This document shows, in pieces, positions 1 through 9,607 of a stretch of DNA of 29,434 nt. The notes beneath the pieces are model-generated. The model was given only the letters and a program-made list of their open reading frames with translations. It ran no database searches and was not told where the DNA came from. Origin of the DNA: an uncultured Kineothrix sp. (lineage in GTDB: Bacteria > Bacillota > Clostridia > Lachnospirales > Lachnospiraceae); contig CAJUMD010000035.1 in the NCBI GenBank assembly GCA_910587275.1, forward strand, positions 1 through 29,434, read 5' to 3'. The position numbers and the translations under genes are program-made. Each line of letters opens with the position of its first letter. Position 1 is the stretch's first letter.

Positions 1-1
1 T

Positions 2-1381
2 TATTTTATAAAGAAATGCCGGGAAATCGTAAAAAAGAAGTCGGAGGAATTAGGACGCCCGTTATATGCGTGTTCGGTGTGCATGGGGTGTCAGATGAAT
101 GCCCGCGACAGCGAAAAGCTGGCAGGCATTTTGGAGCAGATTGGCTATGTGCCGGCAAAAGATGAGGATGCCGACCTCGTAATCTACAATACCTGTACCG
201 TGCGGGACAATGCCAACCAACGCGTTTACGGCAGGCTGGGCTTTTTAAACAGCAGGAAAAAACAAAATCCCCATATGAAAATTGCCCTCTGCGGCTGCAT
301 GATGCAGGAAGAAAGTGTAATCGAAAAAATAAATAAAAGTTACCGTTTTGTGGATTTATTGTTTGGCACCCATAATATCTTCAAATTTGCGGAACTGCTC
401 CATACCATGTTTGAGTCGGAACGCATGGTCATCGATATTTGGAAGGACACAGACCTGATTGTGGAGGATTTGCCGGTGGAACGCAAATATCCGTTCAAAT
501 CCGGCATTAATATCATGTTCGGCTGCAATAATTTCTGCAGTTACTGTATCGTGCCGTATGTGCGCGGGCGGGAGCGCAGCCGCAGTCCCAAAGACATTCT
601 CCGTGAAATCAAAGCGCTTGCCGCGGACGGCGTGGTGGAAGTCATGCTGCTTGGGCAGAATGTCAATTCTTACGGCAAAAATTTGAAAGAACCCATGACT
701 TTTGCCGGGTTGCTGCGCGAAGTGGAGAAAATAGACGGGATAGAACGCATCCGTTTCATGACTTCCCACCCGAAGGATTTATCCGATGAGCTGATACAGG
801 TAATGAAGGAATCAAAAAAAATATGCCGGCATTTGCACCTTCCGCTGCAGTCCGGTTCCACCCGTATTCTAAAGGCGATGAACCGGCGTTACACAAGGGA
901 GCAGTATTTGGATTTGGCATGGAAAATCCGGCGTGAAATCCCGGATATCGCCCTCACTACGGATATCATCGTAGGATTTCCGGGGGAAACGCTGCAGGAC
1001 GTGGAAGAAACCATTGACATGGTGAAACAGGTGAAATACGAAAACGCCTTTACTTTTCTTTATTCCAAACGCACCGGAACCCCTGCGGCAGCCATGGAAA
1101 ACCAGGTGCCGGAGGAAACGGTAAAAGAAGGATTTGACCGGCTGTTAAAAGCGGTGCAGGATACGGCGCGGGAACGCGTGGCGCTTTTACAGGGACAGGT
1201 GCAGAGCGCTTTGGTGGAAGAACAAAACGTCCAGGACCCTTCCCTTCTGACCGGACGGCTTTCCAACAATACCATCGTGCATTTTCCGGGGGACAGTTCC
1301 CTGATTGGCAAAATCGTGGATGTCAGGCTGGAAGAATGCCACGGATTTTATTATGTGGGGAAAATGGTATCCGGTACGTAA
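2..1381 (+). CDS. miaB: tRNA-2-methylthio-N6-dimethylallyladenosine synthase, 5'-truncated by window edge
   Basis: Radical SAM methylthiotransferase that adds a methylthio group to C2 of i6A37 in tRNAs reading U-starting codons; it works in the cytoplasm after MiaA. The frame is open from the first full codon at position 2, and the residues before the GTG at 77 (reading ...SEELGRPLYACSVC) look like normal MiaB N-terminus, so the true start lies outside the window and the GTG at 77 is internal. The UPF0004 domain begins with the GCQMN motif (Cys codon at 89). The radical SAM CxxxCxxC cysteines are at codons 524, 536 and 545, followed by YVRGRERSR. A TRAM-like domain forms the last ~65 residues. 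The stop is 34 nt before mutS, in the same orientation. The family assignment is secure; only the exact start is unknown. Confidence 0.96.
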   Translation, partial: YFIKKCREIVKKKSEELGRPLYACSVCMGCQMNARDSEKLAGILEQIGYVPAKDEDADLVIYNTCTVRDNANQRVYGRLGFLNSRKKQNPHMKIALCGCMMQEESVIEKINKSYRFVDLLFGTHNIFKFAELLHTMFESERMVIDIWKDTDLIVEDLPVERKYPFKSGINIMFGCNNFCSYCIVPYVRGRERSRSPKDILREIKALAADGVVEVMLLGQNVNSYGKNLKEPMTFAGLLREVEKIDGIERIRFMTSHPKDLSDELIQVMKESKKICRHLHLPLQSGSTRILKAMNRRYTREQYLDLAWKIRREIPDIALTTDIIVGFPGETLQDVEETIDMVKQVKYENAFTFLYSKRTGTPAAAMENQVPEETVKEGFDRLLKAVQDTARERVALLQGQVQSALVEEQNVQDPSLLTGRLSNNTIVHFPGDSSLIGKIVDVRLEECHGFYYVGKMVSGT

Positions 1382-1403
1382 CGATATTTCACGTGAAAGT
1401 GAA

Positions 1404-1408
1404 AGGAG
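1404..1408 (+). promoter_or_regulatory. Ribosome binding site fixing the mutS start
   Basis: AGGAG lies 7 nt upstream of a GTG at 1416. The open frame extends back to 1305 inside miaB, but those extra residues are miaB coding sequence read in another frame, and only the GTG at 1416 has a proper Shine-Dalgarno and the expected MutS N-terminus (AELTPMMQQYMETK). Confidence 0.8.
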
Positions 1409-1415
1409 AACAAAA

Positions 1416-4079
1416 GTGGCAGAATTAACGCCTATGATGCAGCAATATATGGAAACAAAGAAGGAATACAGCGATTGTATTCTTTTTTACCGGCTTGGCG
1501 ATTTTTACGAGATGTTTTTTGAGGACGCGCTGACCGCTTCCAAGGAACTGGAAATCACGCTGACCGGAAAGAACTGCGGGCAGGAGGAGCGGGCGCCCAT
1601 GTGCGGCATCCCCTACCATGCGGTGGACAGCTACCTGACAAAACTGGTTTCCAAAGGATACAAAGTGGCAATCTGCGAACAGGTGGAGGACCCGAAGTCA
1701 GCAAAAGGTCTGGTAAAACGGGAAGTCGTCCGCATCGTAACGCCCGGAACCAACTTAAACGTACAGTCTTTGGAAGAAACCAGGAACAACTACCTGATGA
1801 GCATTTCCTATATGCAGAATAAAATCGGCATTTCCGTGGCGGATGTAACGACAGGGGATTATTACCTGACGGAAGTGGAAGACATCCGTAAGCTCATGGA
1901 CGAAGTGAATAAATACATGCCTTCGGAAATTATCTGCAACGATGCCTTTTTAGTCAGCGGGCTGGATATCGGCGACCTGCGGGAACGGTTAAAGATTGCG
2001 GTCAACGCCGTCGGCTCCCATTATTTTGACGACGACGCCTGCCGGAAATGCCTGATGAAGCATTTTCATGTGCAGGTGCTGACCGGGCTCGGCATTGAGG
2101 ATTTTCCCACGGGAATCCTGGCGGCAGGGGCGCTGCTCCAATATTTGTACGACACGCAGAAAATGTCTTCCCTGGCGCATTTCACCCATTTATACCCATA
2201 CCTGACGAACAAATACATGCTGCTTGACAGTTCCACGCGCAGGAACCTGGAACTGACGGAAACCCTGCGGGAAAAACAGAAAAGGGGTTCCCTGCTGTGG
2301 GTACTGGATAAAACCAAGACGGCGATGGGCGCACGGACGCTGCGCAGCTACCTCGAACAGCCGTTGATTGATCCGGCGGAAATCACAAAACGGCAGGATG
2401 CCATCGAAAGCCTGTGCCTTGATGCCGTGGCAAGGGACGAAATCAGGGAATATTTAAACCCCATATACGATTTGGAACGTCTGCTGGGCAAAGTCAGCTA
2501 TAAAACGGCGAATCCGAGAGACTTAATCGCCTTCCGCAACTCTTTGGAAATGCTTCCCCACATCAAAACGGTGTTAAACGCGCTGCATGGGGAACTGCTC
2601 GGAAACCTGAACCGGGATATTGACGGGCTGGAGGATATTTTTGCACTGATTGACGACTCCATTTTGGAAGACTCGCCCATCACCGTCCGCGAAGGCGGTA
2701 TCATTAAAGAAGGCTTTGACGAATCCATTGACAACCTGCGCCATGCCAAGACGGAGGGAAAGAGCTGGCTGGCAGCCCTTGAGGAAGAAGACCGGGAACG
2801 GACCGGCATCAAAAATCTGCGGATTAAATACAACAAAGTCTTCGGCTATTATTTTGAGGTAACAAATTCCTACCTGAGTATGGTTCCCGATGATTACATA
2901 CGCAAACAGACGTTAACCAATGCGGAACGTTTCACCACGCCGCGTTTAAAAGAACTGGAAGACACCGTTTTAAATGCGGAAGACAAACTGTACTCCCTGG
3001 AATACGAGGTATTCTGCAACATCAGGGACAACATCGCCGCCCAGACCGAACGGATACAGAAGACGGCAAAGGCGGTGGCGGCGCTTGACGTGTTCGCCTC
3101 CCTTTCCCTGGTAGCGGAGCGCAGCAAATACGTGCGTCCCGCCATCAATGCCAAAGGCATCATCCAAATCAAGGGAGGCAGGCATCCGGTGGTGGAGAAA
3201 ATGATTGTCAACGATATGTTTATCTCCAACGACACCTATCTGGACAACAACAAAAACTGCATCGCCGTCATTACCGGACCGAACATGGCGGGAAAGTCCA
3301 CGTATATGCGGCAGACGGCTCTGATTGTGCTGATGGCGCAGATTGGCAGCTTCGTGCCGGCAGACGGCGCAGATATCTGTATCGTGGACCGTATCTTTAC
3401 AAGGGTTGGGGCATCCGACGACCTGGCAAGCGGACAGAGCACGTTTATGGTGGAAATGAACGAAGTGGCGAACATCTTGCGCAACGCCACCTCCCAAAGT
3501 CTGCTGGTATTGGATGAAATCGGGCGCGGGACTTCCACGTTCGACGGCTTAAGCATTGCCTGGGCGGTCATTGAGCATATCAGCAACCGGAAGATTCTGG
3601 GTGCAAAAACCCTGTTTGCCACCCATTACCACGAACTGACCGAGCTGGAAGGCAAGATGAACAATGTCAACAATTACTGTATCGCGGTAAAGGAAAAAGG
3701 CGACGATATCGTATTCCTGCGCAAAATCGTAAAAGGCGGTGCGGACAAAAGCTACGGCATTCAGGTGGCAAGGCTTGCGGGAGTTCCAGACATGGTCATA
3801 GACCGCGCCAAGGAAATCGTGGAGCAGTTAAGCGACAACGATATCACCGAAAAAGTGCAGAGCATTGCCATCGAAAGCAAAAGCGGCAAAAAAACCGACA
3901 AAAAGAATGCGCCAAAAAAATATGACGAAGTGGATATGGAACAGATTTCCCTGTTGGACACGGTCAGCGACGAAGACGTATTAAAGGAACTCCAGGAAAT
4001 CGACGTAACGAACCTGACGCCGTTAGATGCCTTAAATACCCTGTACCGGCTTCAGAACAAATTAAAGAACCGCTGGTAA
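1416..4079 (+). CDS. mutS: DNA mismatch repair protein MutS
   Basis: Mismatch-recognition ATPase that binds mispairs and small loops as a dimer and recruits MutL. The 887-residue length from the GTG at 1416 is normal for MutS1. The mismatch-wedging Phe-x-Glu motif is F30-Y31-E32 in the N-terminal domain. The C-terminal ABC ATPase has Walker A GPNMAGKST starting near residue 621, Walker B with D700-E701 followed by IGRGTSTFDG, and the FATHYHEL switch. The last ~80 residues hold a lysine-rich linker and a C-terminal LTPLDALNTLYRLQ helix typical of the tetramerisation/helical tail. mutL follows after 31 nt, giving a standard mutSL pair. Confidence 0.98.
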   Translation: MAELTPMMQQYMETKKEYSDCILFYRLGDFYEMFFEDALTASKELEITLTGKNCGQEERAPMCGIPYHAVDSYLTKLVSKGYKVAICEQVEDPKSAKGLVKREVVRIVTPGTNLNVQSLEETRNNYLMSISYMQNKIGISVADVTTGDYYLTEVEDIRKLMDEVNKYMPSEIICNDAFLVSGLDIGDLRERLKIAVNAVGSHYFDDDACRKCLMKHFHVQVLTGLGIEDFPTGILAAGALLQYLYDTQKMSSLAHFTHLYPYLTNKYMLLDSSTRRNLELTETLREKQKRGSLLWVLDKTKTAMGARTLRSYLEQPLIDPAEITKRQDAIESLCLDAVARDEIREYLNPIYDLERLLGKVSYKTANPRDLIAFRNSLEMLPHIKTVLNALHGELLGNLNRDIDGLEDIFALIDDSILEDSPITVREGGIIKEGFDESIDNLRHAKTEGKSWLAALEEEDRERTGIKNLRIKYNKVFGYYFEVTNSYLSMVPDDYIRKQTLTNAERFTTPRLKELEDTVLNAEDKLYSLEYEVFCNIRDNIAAQTERIQKTAKAVAALDVFASLSLVAERSKYVRPAINAKGIIQIKGGRHPVVEKMIVNDMFISNDTYLDNNKNCIAVITGPNMAGKSTYMRQTALIVLMAQIGSFVPADGADICIVDRIFTRVGASDDLASGQSTFMVEMNEVANILRNATSQSLLVLDEIGRGTSTFDGLSIAWAVIEHISNRKILGAKTLFATHYHELTELEGKMNNVNNYCIAVKEKGDDIVFLRKIVKGGADKSYGIQVARLAGVPDMVIDRAKEIVEQLSDNDITEKVQSIAIESKSGKKTDKKNAPKKYDEVDMEQISLLDTVSDEDVLKELQEIDVTNLTPLDALNTLYRLQNKLKNRW

Positions 4080-4110
4080 CTCATTTTGGAAACCAAAAAA
4101 AGGAGAACGG

Positions 4111-6135
4111 ATGGCACAGATTAACTTGCTGGATAAGGATACCATAGACAAAATAGCGGCGGGAGAAGTGGTGGAACGCCCCGCCAGCGTGGTCAAGGAA
4201 CTTTTGGAAAACGCAGTGGACGCAGGCGCCACGGCGGTAACGGTGGAAATCAAGGAAGGCGGCATTTCCTTTCTGCGCGTGACGGACAACGGATGCGGCA
4301 TCGAGCGGGAGCAGGTGCCCAGGGCTTTCCTGCGCCATGCCACCAGCAAAATCCATACGGCGGAAGATTTGTCTGCCATCCGCAGCCTTGGGTTCCGCGG
4401 GGAAGCGCTCTCCAGCATTGCGGCGGTGGCGCGGTTAGAACTGATTACGAAGACCGAAGGGGAACTGACCGGCATCCGCTACCGGATTGAAGGTGGGGAA
4501 GAAGTGGAAGCGGAGGAAGTGGGTGCGCCAAACGGTACGACCCTGTTGGTCCGCAATCTGTTTTTTAACGTACCGGTACGTAAGAAGTTCTTAAAACAGC
4601 CGCAGACCGAAGGCGGTTATATCTCGGATTTGATGGAACATATGGCATTGGCAAACCCCGGCGTGTCTTTCCGGTACGTCAACAACGGACAGACACGTTT
4701 CCACACATCAGGAAACGGAAACTTACAGGAAATCATTTACCGGATTTACGGGCGCGACATTGCTTCCGCCCTGATTCCCGTGGATGTTTCGGAAAACGGC
4801 ATCCGCATGGAAGGATTCCTTGGGAAACCGGAAATCAACCGTGCCAACCGGAATTTTGAAGTTTATTTCGTCAACGGGCGTTTTATTAAAAACGGCATCA
4901 TCGGTAAGGCACTGGAAGAAGGCTACCGGAAATACGTGATGCAGCATAAATTCCCTTTTGCGGTGCTGCATTTTTCCGTCGATGCGGGCGATATTGACGT
5001 AAACGTACACCCCACAAAGATGGAAGTGCGTTTTACGAATCAGGCAAAGCTGTATGATTTCATTGCCCGCCATGTAGAGTCCGCACTCCGGAAAAAGGAA
5101 CTGATACCGGAAGTGTCATTGGAAACCCCGGAGGAAAAACGTTTGGAAGCGTCAAAAAAAATTCCCGTCCCTACTGCGCCGGAGCCATTTGAAATAAACC
5201 GTAAGGCAAGGGAAGCAGGGAACGGGACTGTGGCGGAAGAAACAGCACCATATACGCACACGGAGACAAACAAAGAACCTGCCGCAAACGATACAAAAAG
5301 CGGTGACGGGGAGGAGTCGTTTTTTGTCGACCGCCGTTTCCTGCCGAAAAAGGAAGAACACGCCCGAATGCCTGAAAAAATGCAGGATGTCCTGCAAAAC
5401 GCCATGCCGCCCAAAATACTTGGCATGGGAAAATCCCCTTCCGGTTACGCAAATGGCGCAAATCATGCAAACGTTTTAAAATCCTCCGAGCATATTTTTG
5501 TCGAAAAACCGGAACAGCTTGATTTGTTCGGGGAGAAAATGCTGACGAAGGAAGCCGTTTCCGAGTACCGGATTTTAGGGCAGGTTTTTGATACCTACTG
5601 GCTCGTTGCCTTTCATGATAAACTGTTTATCATTGACCAGCACGCCGCCCACGAGAAAGTGAAATACGAACATTTCATGAAACACTTGGAAAAAAACAGC
5701 GTGGAATCCCAAATGGTAAACCCGCCAATCATCGTTACGCTGACCGGGCACGAGGAAACGGTGCTAAAGGAATCCATGGAAATTTTTTCCTCCATGGGCT
5801 TTGAAATAGAGTCCTTTGGCGGCAATGAATACGCCCTGCGCAGCGTTCCTTCCGAGCTTTACGGATGTACGGAAAGCGGACTGTTTACGGAACTTTTGGA
5901 CGAGCTGGCACAAGGGACGTTAAACGGCGCGCCTTCCGTCATACGCCAAAAGATAGCTAGCATGGCGTGTAAGGCGGCGGTAAAAGGGAATACTTCTTTT
6001 GACCGCGCGGGCATCGAAGCGCTGATTGAACAGTTGCTTGCGCTGGACGACCCGTACCATTGCCCCCACGGACGCCCCACGATTATATCCATGAGCAAAT
6101 ACGAAATCGAGAAAAAATTCAAGCGGATCGTATAA
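4111..6135 (+). CDS. mutL: DNA mismatch repair endonuclease MutL
   Basis: Couples MutS recognition to strand removal. The start ATG is preceded by an AAAAGGAG-type site. The N-terminal GHKL ATPase shows ENAVDAG, DNGCGI and GFRGEALSSI. A low-complexity, charged linker spans roughly residues 335-480. The C-terminal domain carries the metal-dependent nicking-endonuclease motif DQHA(x2)E(x4)E at residues 509-520 (D509, H511, E515, E520), and the CPHGRP motif at 651-656. This is therefore the endonuclease type of MutL found in bacteria without MutH. The 674-residue length is normal. The stop codon sits in a short tandem duplication (6131-6150). miaA follows after 36 nt. Confidence 0.97.
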   Translation: MAQINLLDKDTIDKIAAGEVVERPASVVKELLENAVDAGATAVTVEIKEGGISFLRVTDNGCGIEREQVPRAFLRHATSKIHTAEDLSAIRSLGFRGEALSSIAAVARLELITKTEGELTGIRYRIEGGEEVEAEEVGAPNGTTLLVRNLFFNVPVRKKFLKQPQTEGGYISDLMEHMALANPGVSFRYVNNGQTRFHTSGNGNLQEIIYRIYGRDIASALIPVDVSENGIRMEGFLGKPEINRANRNFEVYFVNGRFIKNGIIGKALEEGYRKYVMQHKFPFAVLHFSVDAGDIDVNVHPTKMEVRFTNQAKLYDFIARHVESALRKKELIPEVSLETPEEKRLEASKKIPVPTAPEPFEINRKAREAGNGTVAEETAPYTHTETNKEPAANDTKSGDGEESFFVDRRFLPKKEEHARMPEKMQDVLQNAMPPKILGMGKSPSGYANGANHANVLKSSEHIFVEKPEQLDLFGEKMLTKEAVSEYRILGQVFDTYWLVAFHDKLFIIDQHAAHEKVKYEHFMKHLEKNSVESQMVNPPIIVTLTGHEETVLKESMEIFSSMGFEIESFGGNEYALRSVPSELYGCTESGLFTELLDELAQGTLNGAPSVIRQKIASMACKAAVKGNTSFDRAGIEALIEQLLALDDPYHCPHGRPTIISMSKYEIEKKFKRIV

Positions 6136-6150
6136 AACCGTATAAAACCG
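6131..6150 (+). repeat. 10-bp tandem duplication across the mutL stop
   Basis: TATAAAACCG occurs twice in tandem. The mutL stop codon (6133-6135) lies in the first copy and the second copy is in the mutL-miaA gap. It probably reflects a small slippage duplication with no effect on coding. Confidence 0.7.
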
Positions 6151-6171
6151 AAAGACAGGCAGGAAGCAGAC

Positions 6172-7143
6172 ATGTCCATAAACGAAAACCAATTAAAAAA
6201 GCCGTTGATTATATTAACGGGACCCACCGCCGTCGGTAAGACGGCGCTTTCCATTAAGCTGGCAAAAGCCGTGGGCGGGGAAATTGTTTCCGCCGACTCC
6301 ATGCAGATTTACCGCCATATGGACATCGGCTCCGCCAAAATCACGCCGGAAGAAATGGAAGACGTCCCCCATCACTTGATTGATGTACTGGAACCCACGG
6401 AGGATTTTAACGTAGTGCGTTTCCAGCAGATGGCGAAAGAAGCCATGGCAGGCATTTACGGGCGCGGCAGGATTCCGGTTCTGACGGGCGGAACGGGATT
6501 TTACATCCAGGCAGTCCTGTATGATATTGACTTTACGGAAAATGAGGAAAACACACCTTACCGGGAGGAACTGGAACGCCTGGCAATGGAAAAAGGAAAC
6601 GCCTGCCTGCACCAAATGCTCCGGGAAGTTGACGCGGCATCGGCAAAAGCCATTCATGAAAACAACGTAAAACGCGTAATCCGCGCGCTGGAATTCTACC
6701 GGCTGACCGGGGAAAAAATTTCGGAGCACAATGAAGTGCAGCGCAGCAGGGATGCCGCATACAACGCCTGTTACTTTGTCCTGACGGACAAACGGGAACG
6801 CCTGTATGAACGGATTGACAAACGGGTGGACGGGATGCTTGCCGCCGGTCTGGTGGAAGAAGTGGCAGCTTTGATGCAAATGGGCTGTACGAAAGACATG
6901 GTTTCCATGCAGGGTCTTGGTTATAAGGAAATCTTAAGTTACTTAAACGGGGAAATCCCGTTGGAACGGGCAGTCTACCTGATTAAACGGGATACCAGGC
7001 ATTTCGCGAAACGGCAGTTGACATGGTTCCGCAGGGAAAAGGATGTCATATGGGTACCAAAAGACGAGATGGGGTACCGGGAAGAAGATATTCTGCGTTT
7101 CCTGACGGAATATGTGAAAGAAAAAACCGAAAGAGGAAGGTGA
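6172..7143 (+). CDS. miaA: tRNA dimethylallyltransferase MiaA
   Basis: Transfers a dimethylallyl group from DMAPP to N6 of A37 in tRNA, making the i6A substrate of MiaB, whose gene lies upstream in the same block. Walker A GPTAVGKT is at residues 17-24, followed by the SADSMQIYRHMDIGSAK segment that contains the catalytic Asp, then TGGTGFYIQA. The GLGYKEILSYLNGE and KRQLTWFRRE segments near the C-terminus are family hallmarks. At 323 residues it is of usual length. The gene directly downstream is a PLP enzyme; no hfq gene is present between or after them in this window, although hfq often follows miaA. Confidence 0.97.
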   Translation: MSINENQLKKPLIILTGPTAVGKTALSIKLAKAVGGEIVSADSMQIYRHMDIGSAKITPEEMEDVPHHLIDVLEPTEDFNVVRFQQMAKEAMAGIYGRGRIPVLTGGTGFYIQAVLYDIDFTENEENTPYREELERLAMEKGNACLHQMLREVDAASAKAIHENNVKRVIRALEFYRLTGEKISEHNEVQRSRDAAYNACYFVLTDKRERLYERIDKRVDGMLAAGLVEEVAALMQMGCTKDMVSMQGLGYKEILSYLNGEIPLERAVYLIKRDTRHFAKRQLTWFRREKDVIWVPKDEMGYREEDILRFLTEYVKEKTERGR

Positions 7144-7149
7144 ACGGAT

Positions 7150-8478
7150 ATGGGTAACAGACAAAAAGACAATAACCGGCAAAACCAGGACATGTACCGG
7201 GCAATGGGGCTTTCCCCGGAGGTCATTTCTTACGGTGAGAACATTTTGGAAGAATTAAGGGACCGTTTTGCCGCCATTGACCGGGTTGCCGAATACAACC
7301 AGTTAAAGGTGTTAAAGGCAATGCAGGAAGCAAAGGTCAGCGAAGCCTGCCTGTCGGGAACCACCGGTTACGGTTATAACGACTTAGGGCGCGATACCCT
7401 GGAGGACGTTTACGCGAAGATATTCGGCACGGAAGATGCGCTTGTACGTCCGCAGATTACCTGCGGTACCCACGCCCTTGCCCTTGCGTTAATGAGCAAT
7501 TTAAGGCCGGGGGACGAACTGCTTTCCCCGGTCGGGAAACCTTATGATACGCTGGAGGAAGTCATCGGCATCCGTCCCTCCAAAGGGTCGTTGGCGGAAT
7601 ACGGCATTACTTACCGCCAGGTGGATTTACTTGGGGACGGCAGTTTTGACTATGAGGGCATCCGGCAGGCAGTGAACGGACGCACAAGGCTTGTCACCAT
7701 CCAGCGTTCCAAGGGATACCAGACCCGTCCCACCCTTTCGGTAAGCGCCATCGGGGAATTAATCGCTTTCCTTAAGGACTTAAAACCGGATCTGATCTGC
7801 ATGGTGGACAATTGTTACGGGGAGTTCGTGGAAACCATGGAACCGTCCCAGGCAGGAGCGGACATGGTAGTCGGCTCCCTGATTAAAAATCCCGGCGGCG
7901 GGCTTGCGCCTACCGGCGGCTATATTGCAGGCACAAGGGAATGCGTGGAAAACGCCGCCTGCCGCTTGACCTCCCCGGGACTGGCAAAGGAAGTGGGGGC
8001 TTCCCTCGGCATGATGAATGCCTTTTACCAGGGGTTGTTTTTGGCGCCCACCGTTACCGCAGGCGCTTTAAAGGGAGCCGTTTTTGCGGCAAACATTTAT
8101 GAACGCTTAGGGTTTGCGGTCATTCCAAACGGCAGCGAGGAACGCCACGACATCATACAGGCAGTCACTTTCGGTACGCCGGAAGGCGTCGTCGCCTTCT
8201 GCAAAGGGATTCAGGCGGCAGCGCCCGTAGACAGTTTTGTTACCCCCGAACCGTGGGACATGCCGGGGTATGACAGCAAGGTCATCATGGCGGCCGGGGC
8301 CTTCGTGTCCGGTTCCTCCATCGAATTGTCCGCCGACGGACCCATCAAACCGCCGTACGCGGTATATTTCCAGGGTGGGCTGACATGGTACCACGCCAAA
8401 TACGGAATCTTAAAATCCTTACAGCAATTGGTGGAAGAACGGGTGGTATGCCTGTCGGATTCTGTAGAAAACTTTTAA
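7150..8478 (+). CDS. PLP-dependent methionine gamma-lyase-like protein (YnbB / aluminium-resistance family)
   Basis: Belongs to the fold-type I PLP family known as Met_gamma_lyase or YnbB, often annotated as 'aluminium resistance protein'; substrates are not well established. The start ATG follows a GAGGAAGGTGA ribosome site and is only 6 nt after the miaA stop, so the two are co-transcribed. Visible features are a SGTTGYGYNDLGRDTLE segment near residue 72, a TCGTHALALA substrate/cofactor segment, MVDNCYGEF with the pyridine-contacting Asp, and GSLIKNPGG with the likely Schiff-base lysine at about K246. The length of 442 residues is a little above the ~410-420 usual for the family, mostly an N-terminal charged extension. 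Family is confident, the physiological reaction is not. Confidence 0.9.
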   Translation: MGNRQKDNNRQNQDMYRAMGLSPEVISYGENILEELRDRFAAIDRVAEYNQLKVLKAMQEAKVSEACLSGTTGYGYNDLGRDTLEDVYAKIFGTEDALVRPQITCGTHALALALMSNLRPGDELLSPVGKPYDTLEEVIGIRPSKGSLAEYGITYRQVDLLGDGSFDYEGIRQAVNGRTRLVTIQRSKGYQTRPTLSVSAIGELIAFLKDLKPDLICMVDNCYGEFVETMEPSQAGADMVVGSLIKNPGGGLAPTGGYIAGTRECVENAACRLTSPGLAKEVGASLGMMNAFYQGLFLAPTVTAGALKGAVFAANIYERLGFAVIPNGSEERHDIIQAVTFGTPEGVVAFCKGIQAAAPVDSFVTPEPWDMPGYDSKVIMAAGAFVSGSSIELSADGPIKPPYAVYFQGGLTWYHAKYGILKSLQQLVEERVVCLSDSVENF

Positions 8479-8498
8479 AAAAATTAATTGGAAATTTA

Positions 8499-8527
8499 TG
8501 TACAGAAATCCCAATCTGTGGTAAGAT
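8499..8527 (+). promoter_or_regulatory. Putative extended -10 promoter for the DUF4321-type gene
   Basis: TGTACA (8499-8504), 17-nt spacer, then TAAGAT (8522-8527) preceded by TG one base upstream, giving a TGnTAAGAT extended -10. The -35 matches consensus at four of six positions. It lies just after the upstream PLP gene and ~32 nt before the small membrane-protein start. Confidence 0.5.
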
Positions 8528-8558
8528 GAAAATTAGCTATGCAGATGGGAGGCAGTTT

Positions 8559-8798
8559 ATGCGCAACAAAAATACATGGACCTGCTTTTTACTAATCCTT
8601 GCCGGCATTGTGCTGGGAGGGTTTATCGGAAGCCTGTTTCCCGATACATGGGTGAATTACGGACAAACCTTCGGGCTGTCCAGTCCCTTTGTTTTGGATT
8701 TGGGGATTTTAAGCCTTACGTTCGGGCTTACGATTAAAATTACGATTGCCAGCATCATCGGCATCCTTTTGGGAATCGTGATATACCGGTTTTTATAG
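8559..8798 (+). CDS. Small DUF4321-type membrane protein
   Basis: A 79-residue protein of unknown function. The open frame extends further 5', but the ATG at 8559 is chosen because GGGAGG lies 6 nt upstream (8547-8552) and because the family protein begins with a short basic stretch (MRNKNTWT). There are two hydrophobic segments: residues ~9-27 (LLILAGIVLGGFIGSLF) and ~53-77 (LTFGLTIKITIASIIGILLG), joined by a polar loop containing NYGQTFGLSSP. The pattern of two helices around a conserved loop matches the DUF4321 family, which is commonly found beside maf or radC in clostridia. Here radC follows but no maf gene is present between them. A likely promoter precedes it, so it can be expressed apart from the upstream PLP gene. 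Confidence 0.8.
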   Translation: MRNKNTWTCFLLILAGIVLGGFIGSLFPDTWVNYGQTFGLSSPFVLDLGILSLTFGLTIKITIASIIGILLGIVIYRFL

Positions 8799-8854
8799 GA
8801 TTTTTGTATCCAGACATTCCTAAGCCCGGAGAAGCAGATGGGAAAGTGTGGGAC

Positions 8855-9574
8855 ATGAACAACGGCACGGCCGGAAGGAAAGGAAAAGACGAAAAGAAAA
8901 CGGAAATAAAATCAGGAATGCCCTATGAGAAGTTCATGCGGTTGGGACCGGGCGCTTTGTCGGAAGCGGAACTGCTCGCCATCATTATCCGCACGGGAAC
9001 GCCGGAACGGACGCCGGTGGAAATCGGGCAGCAGGTTTTGGAGCTTCCGTCCGTAAAGAAAGAAGGGTTAAACGGACTCCATCACGTAACGGTAAAAGAG
9101 CTTATGGACATCAAGGGCATCGGGGAAGTAAAAGCGGTGAAAATCAAATGCCTTGCGGAATTGTCCATGCGGATGGCAATGCTGACGGCGAAAAAAGGGC
9201 TCCGTTTTTCCGCCCCGTCCTCGGTGGCGGATTACTATATGGAAAGGCTGCGGCATGAACAGCGGGAGCAGGTGCTTCTTTTGCTGCTTGATATCCGTAA
9301 CGGATTGCTGGGAGAGGAACTTTTGTCCATCGGTACGGTGAAAAATTCACTCCTTTCCCCAAGGGAAGTCTTCGTGACGGCGCTGCAGGCGCGGGCGGCG
9401 GGTATTATGCTGCTGCACAACCATCCAAGCGGCGACCCGACGCCCAGCTTCCAGGACGTGGAAGTGACGGAGACAATAAAAGAAATCGGCAGTATGATGG
9501 ACATTCCGCTCATAGATCACATCATAATTGGAGATAACAAATACATGAGTTTTAAGGAAGCCGGCTTATTATAG
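8855..9574 (+). CDS. radC: RadC/YsxA-type JAB-domain protein
   Basis: RadC family (UPF0758). Despite the name, a role in DNA repair is not established; the fold is a JAB1/MPN-type metal-dependent hydrolase. The helix-hairpin-helix region MDIKGIGEVKAVKIK lies in the N-terminal half. The metal-binding H-x-H-P-S-G-D motif is H188-N-H190-P-S-G-D194, counted from the ATG at 8855. That start (239 residues) is a choice: the frame is open back to a TTG at 8804 and a GTG at 8846 is also possible, with GGAGAAG at 8829. The position immediately before mreB is conserved in many Firmicutes, where radC-mreBCD-minCD is a common order. Confidence 0.93.
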   Translation: MNNGTAGRKGKDEKKTEIKSGMPYEKFMRLGPGALSEAELLAIIIRTGTPERTPVEIGQQVLELPSVKKEGLNGLHHVTVKELMDIKGIGEVKAVKIKCLAELSMRMAMLTAKKGLRFSAPSSVADYYMERLRHEQREQVLLLLLDIRNGLLGEELLSIGTVKNSLLSPREVFVTALQARAAGIMLLHNHPSGDPTPSFQDVEVTETIKEIGSMMDIPLIDHIIIGDNKYMSFKEAGLL

Positions 9575-9607
9575 AAATGGAAGAAAAGGAGAAAGGGGTT
9601 AAATACG

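Noticed and set aside
77..1381. miaB starting at the GTG at 77
   Set aside because: The frame continues upstream to the window edge with residues typical of the MiaB N-terminus, and the GTG lies just before the first iron-sulfur cysteine, so it is internal.
6214..6879. 221-codon open frame antisense to miaA
   Set aside because: Shadow of a strongly conserved gene; no recognisable protein.
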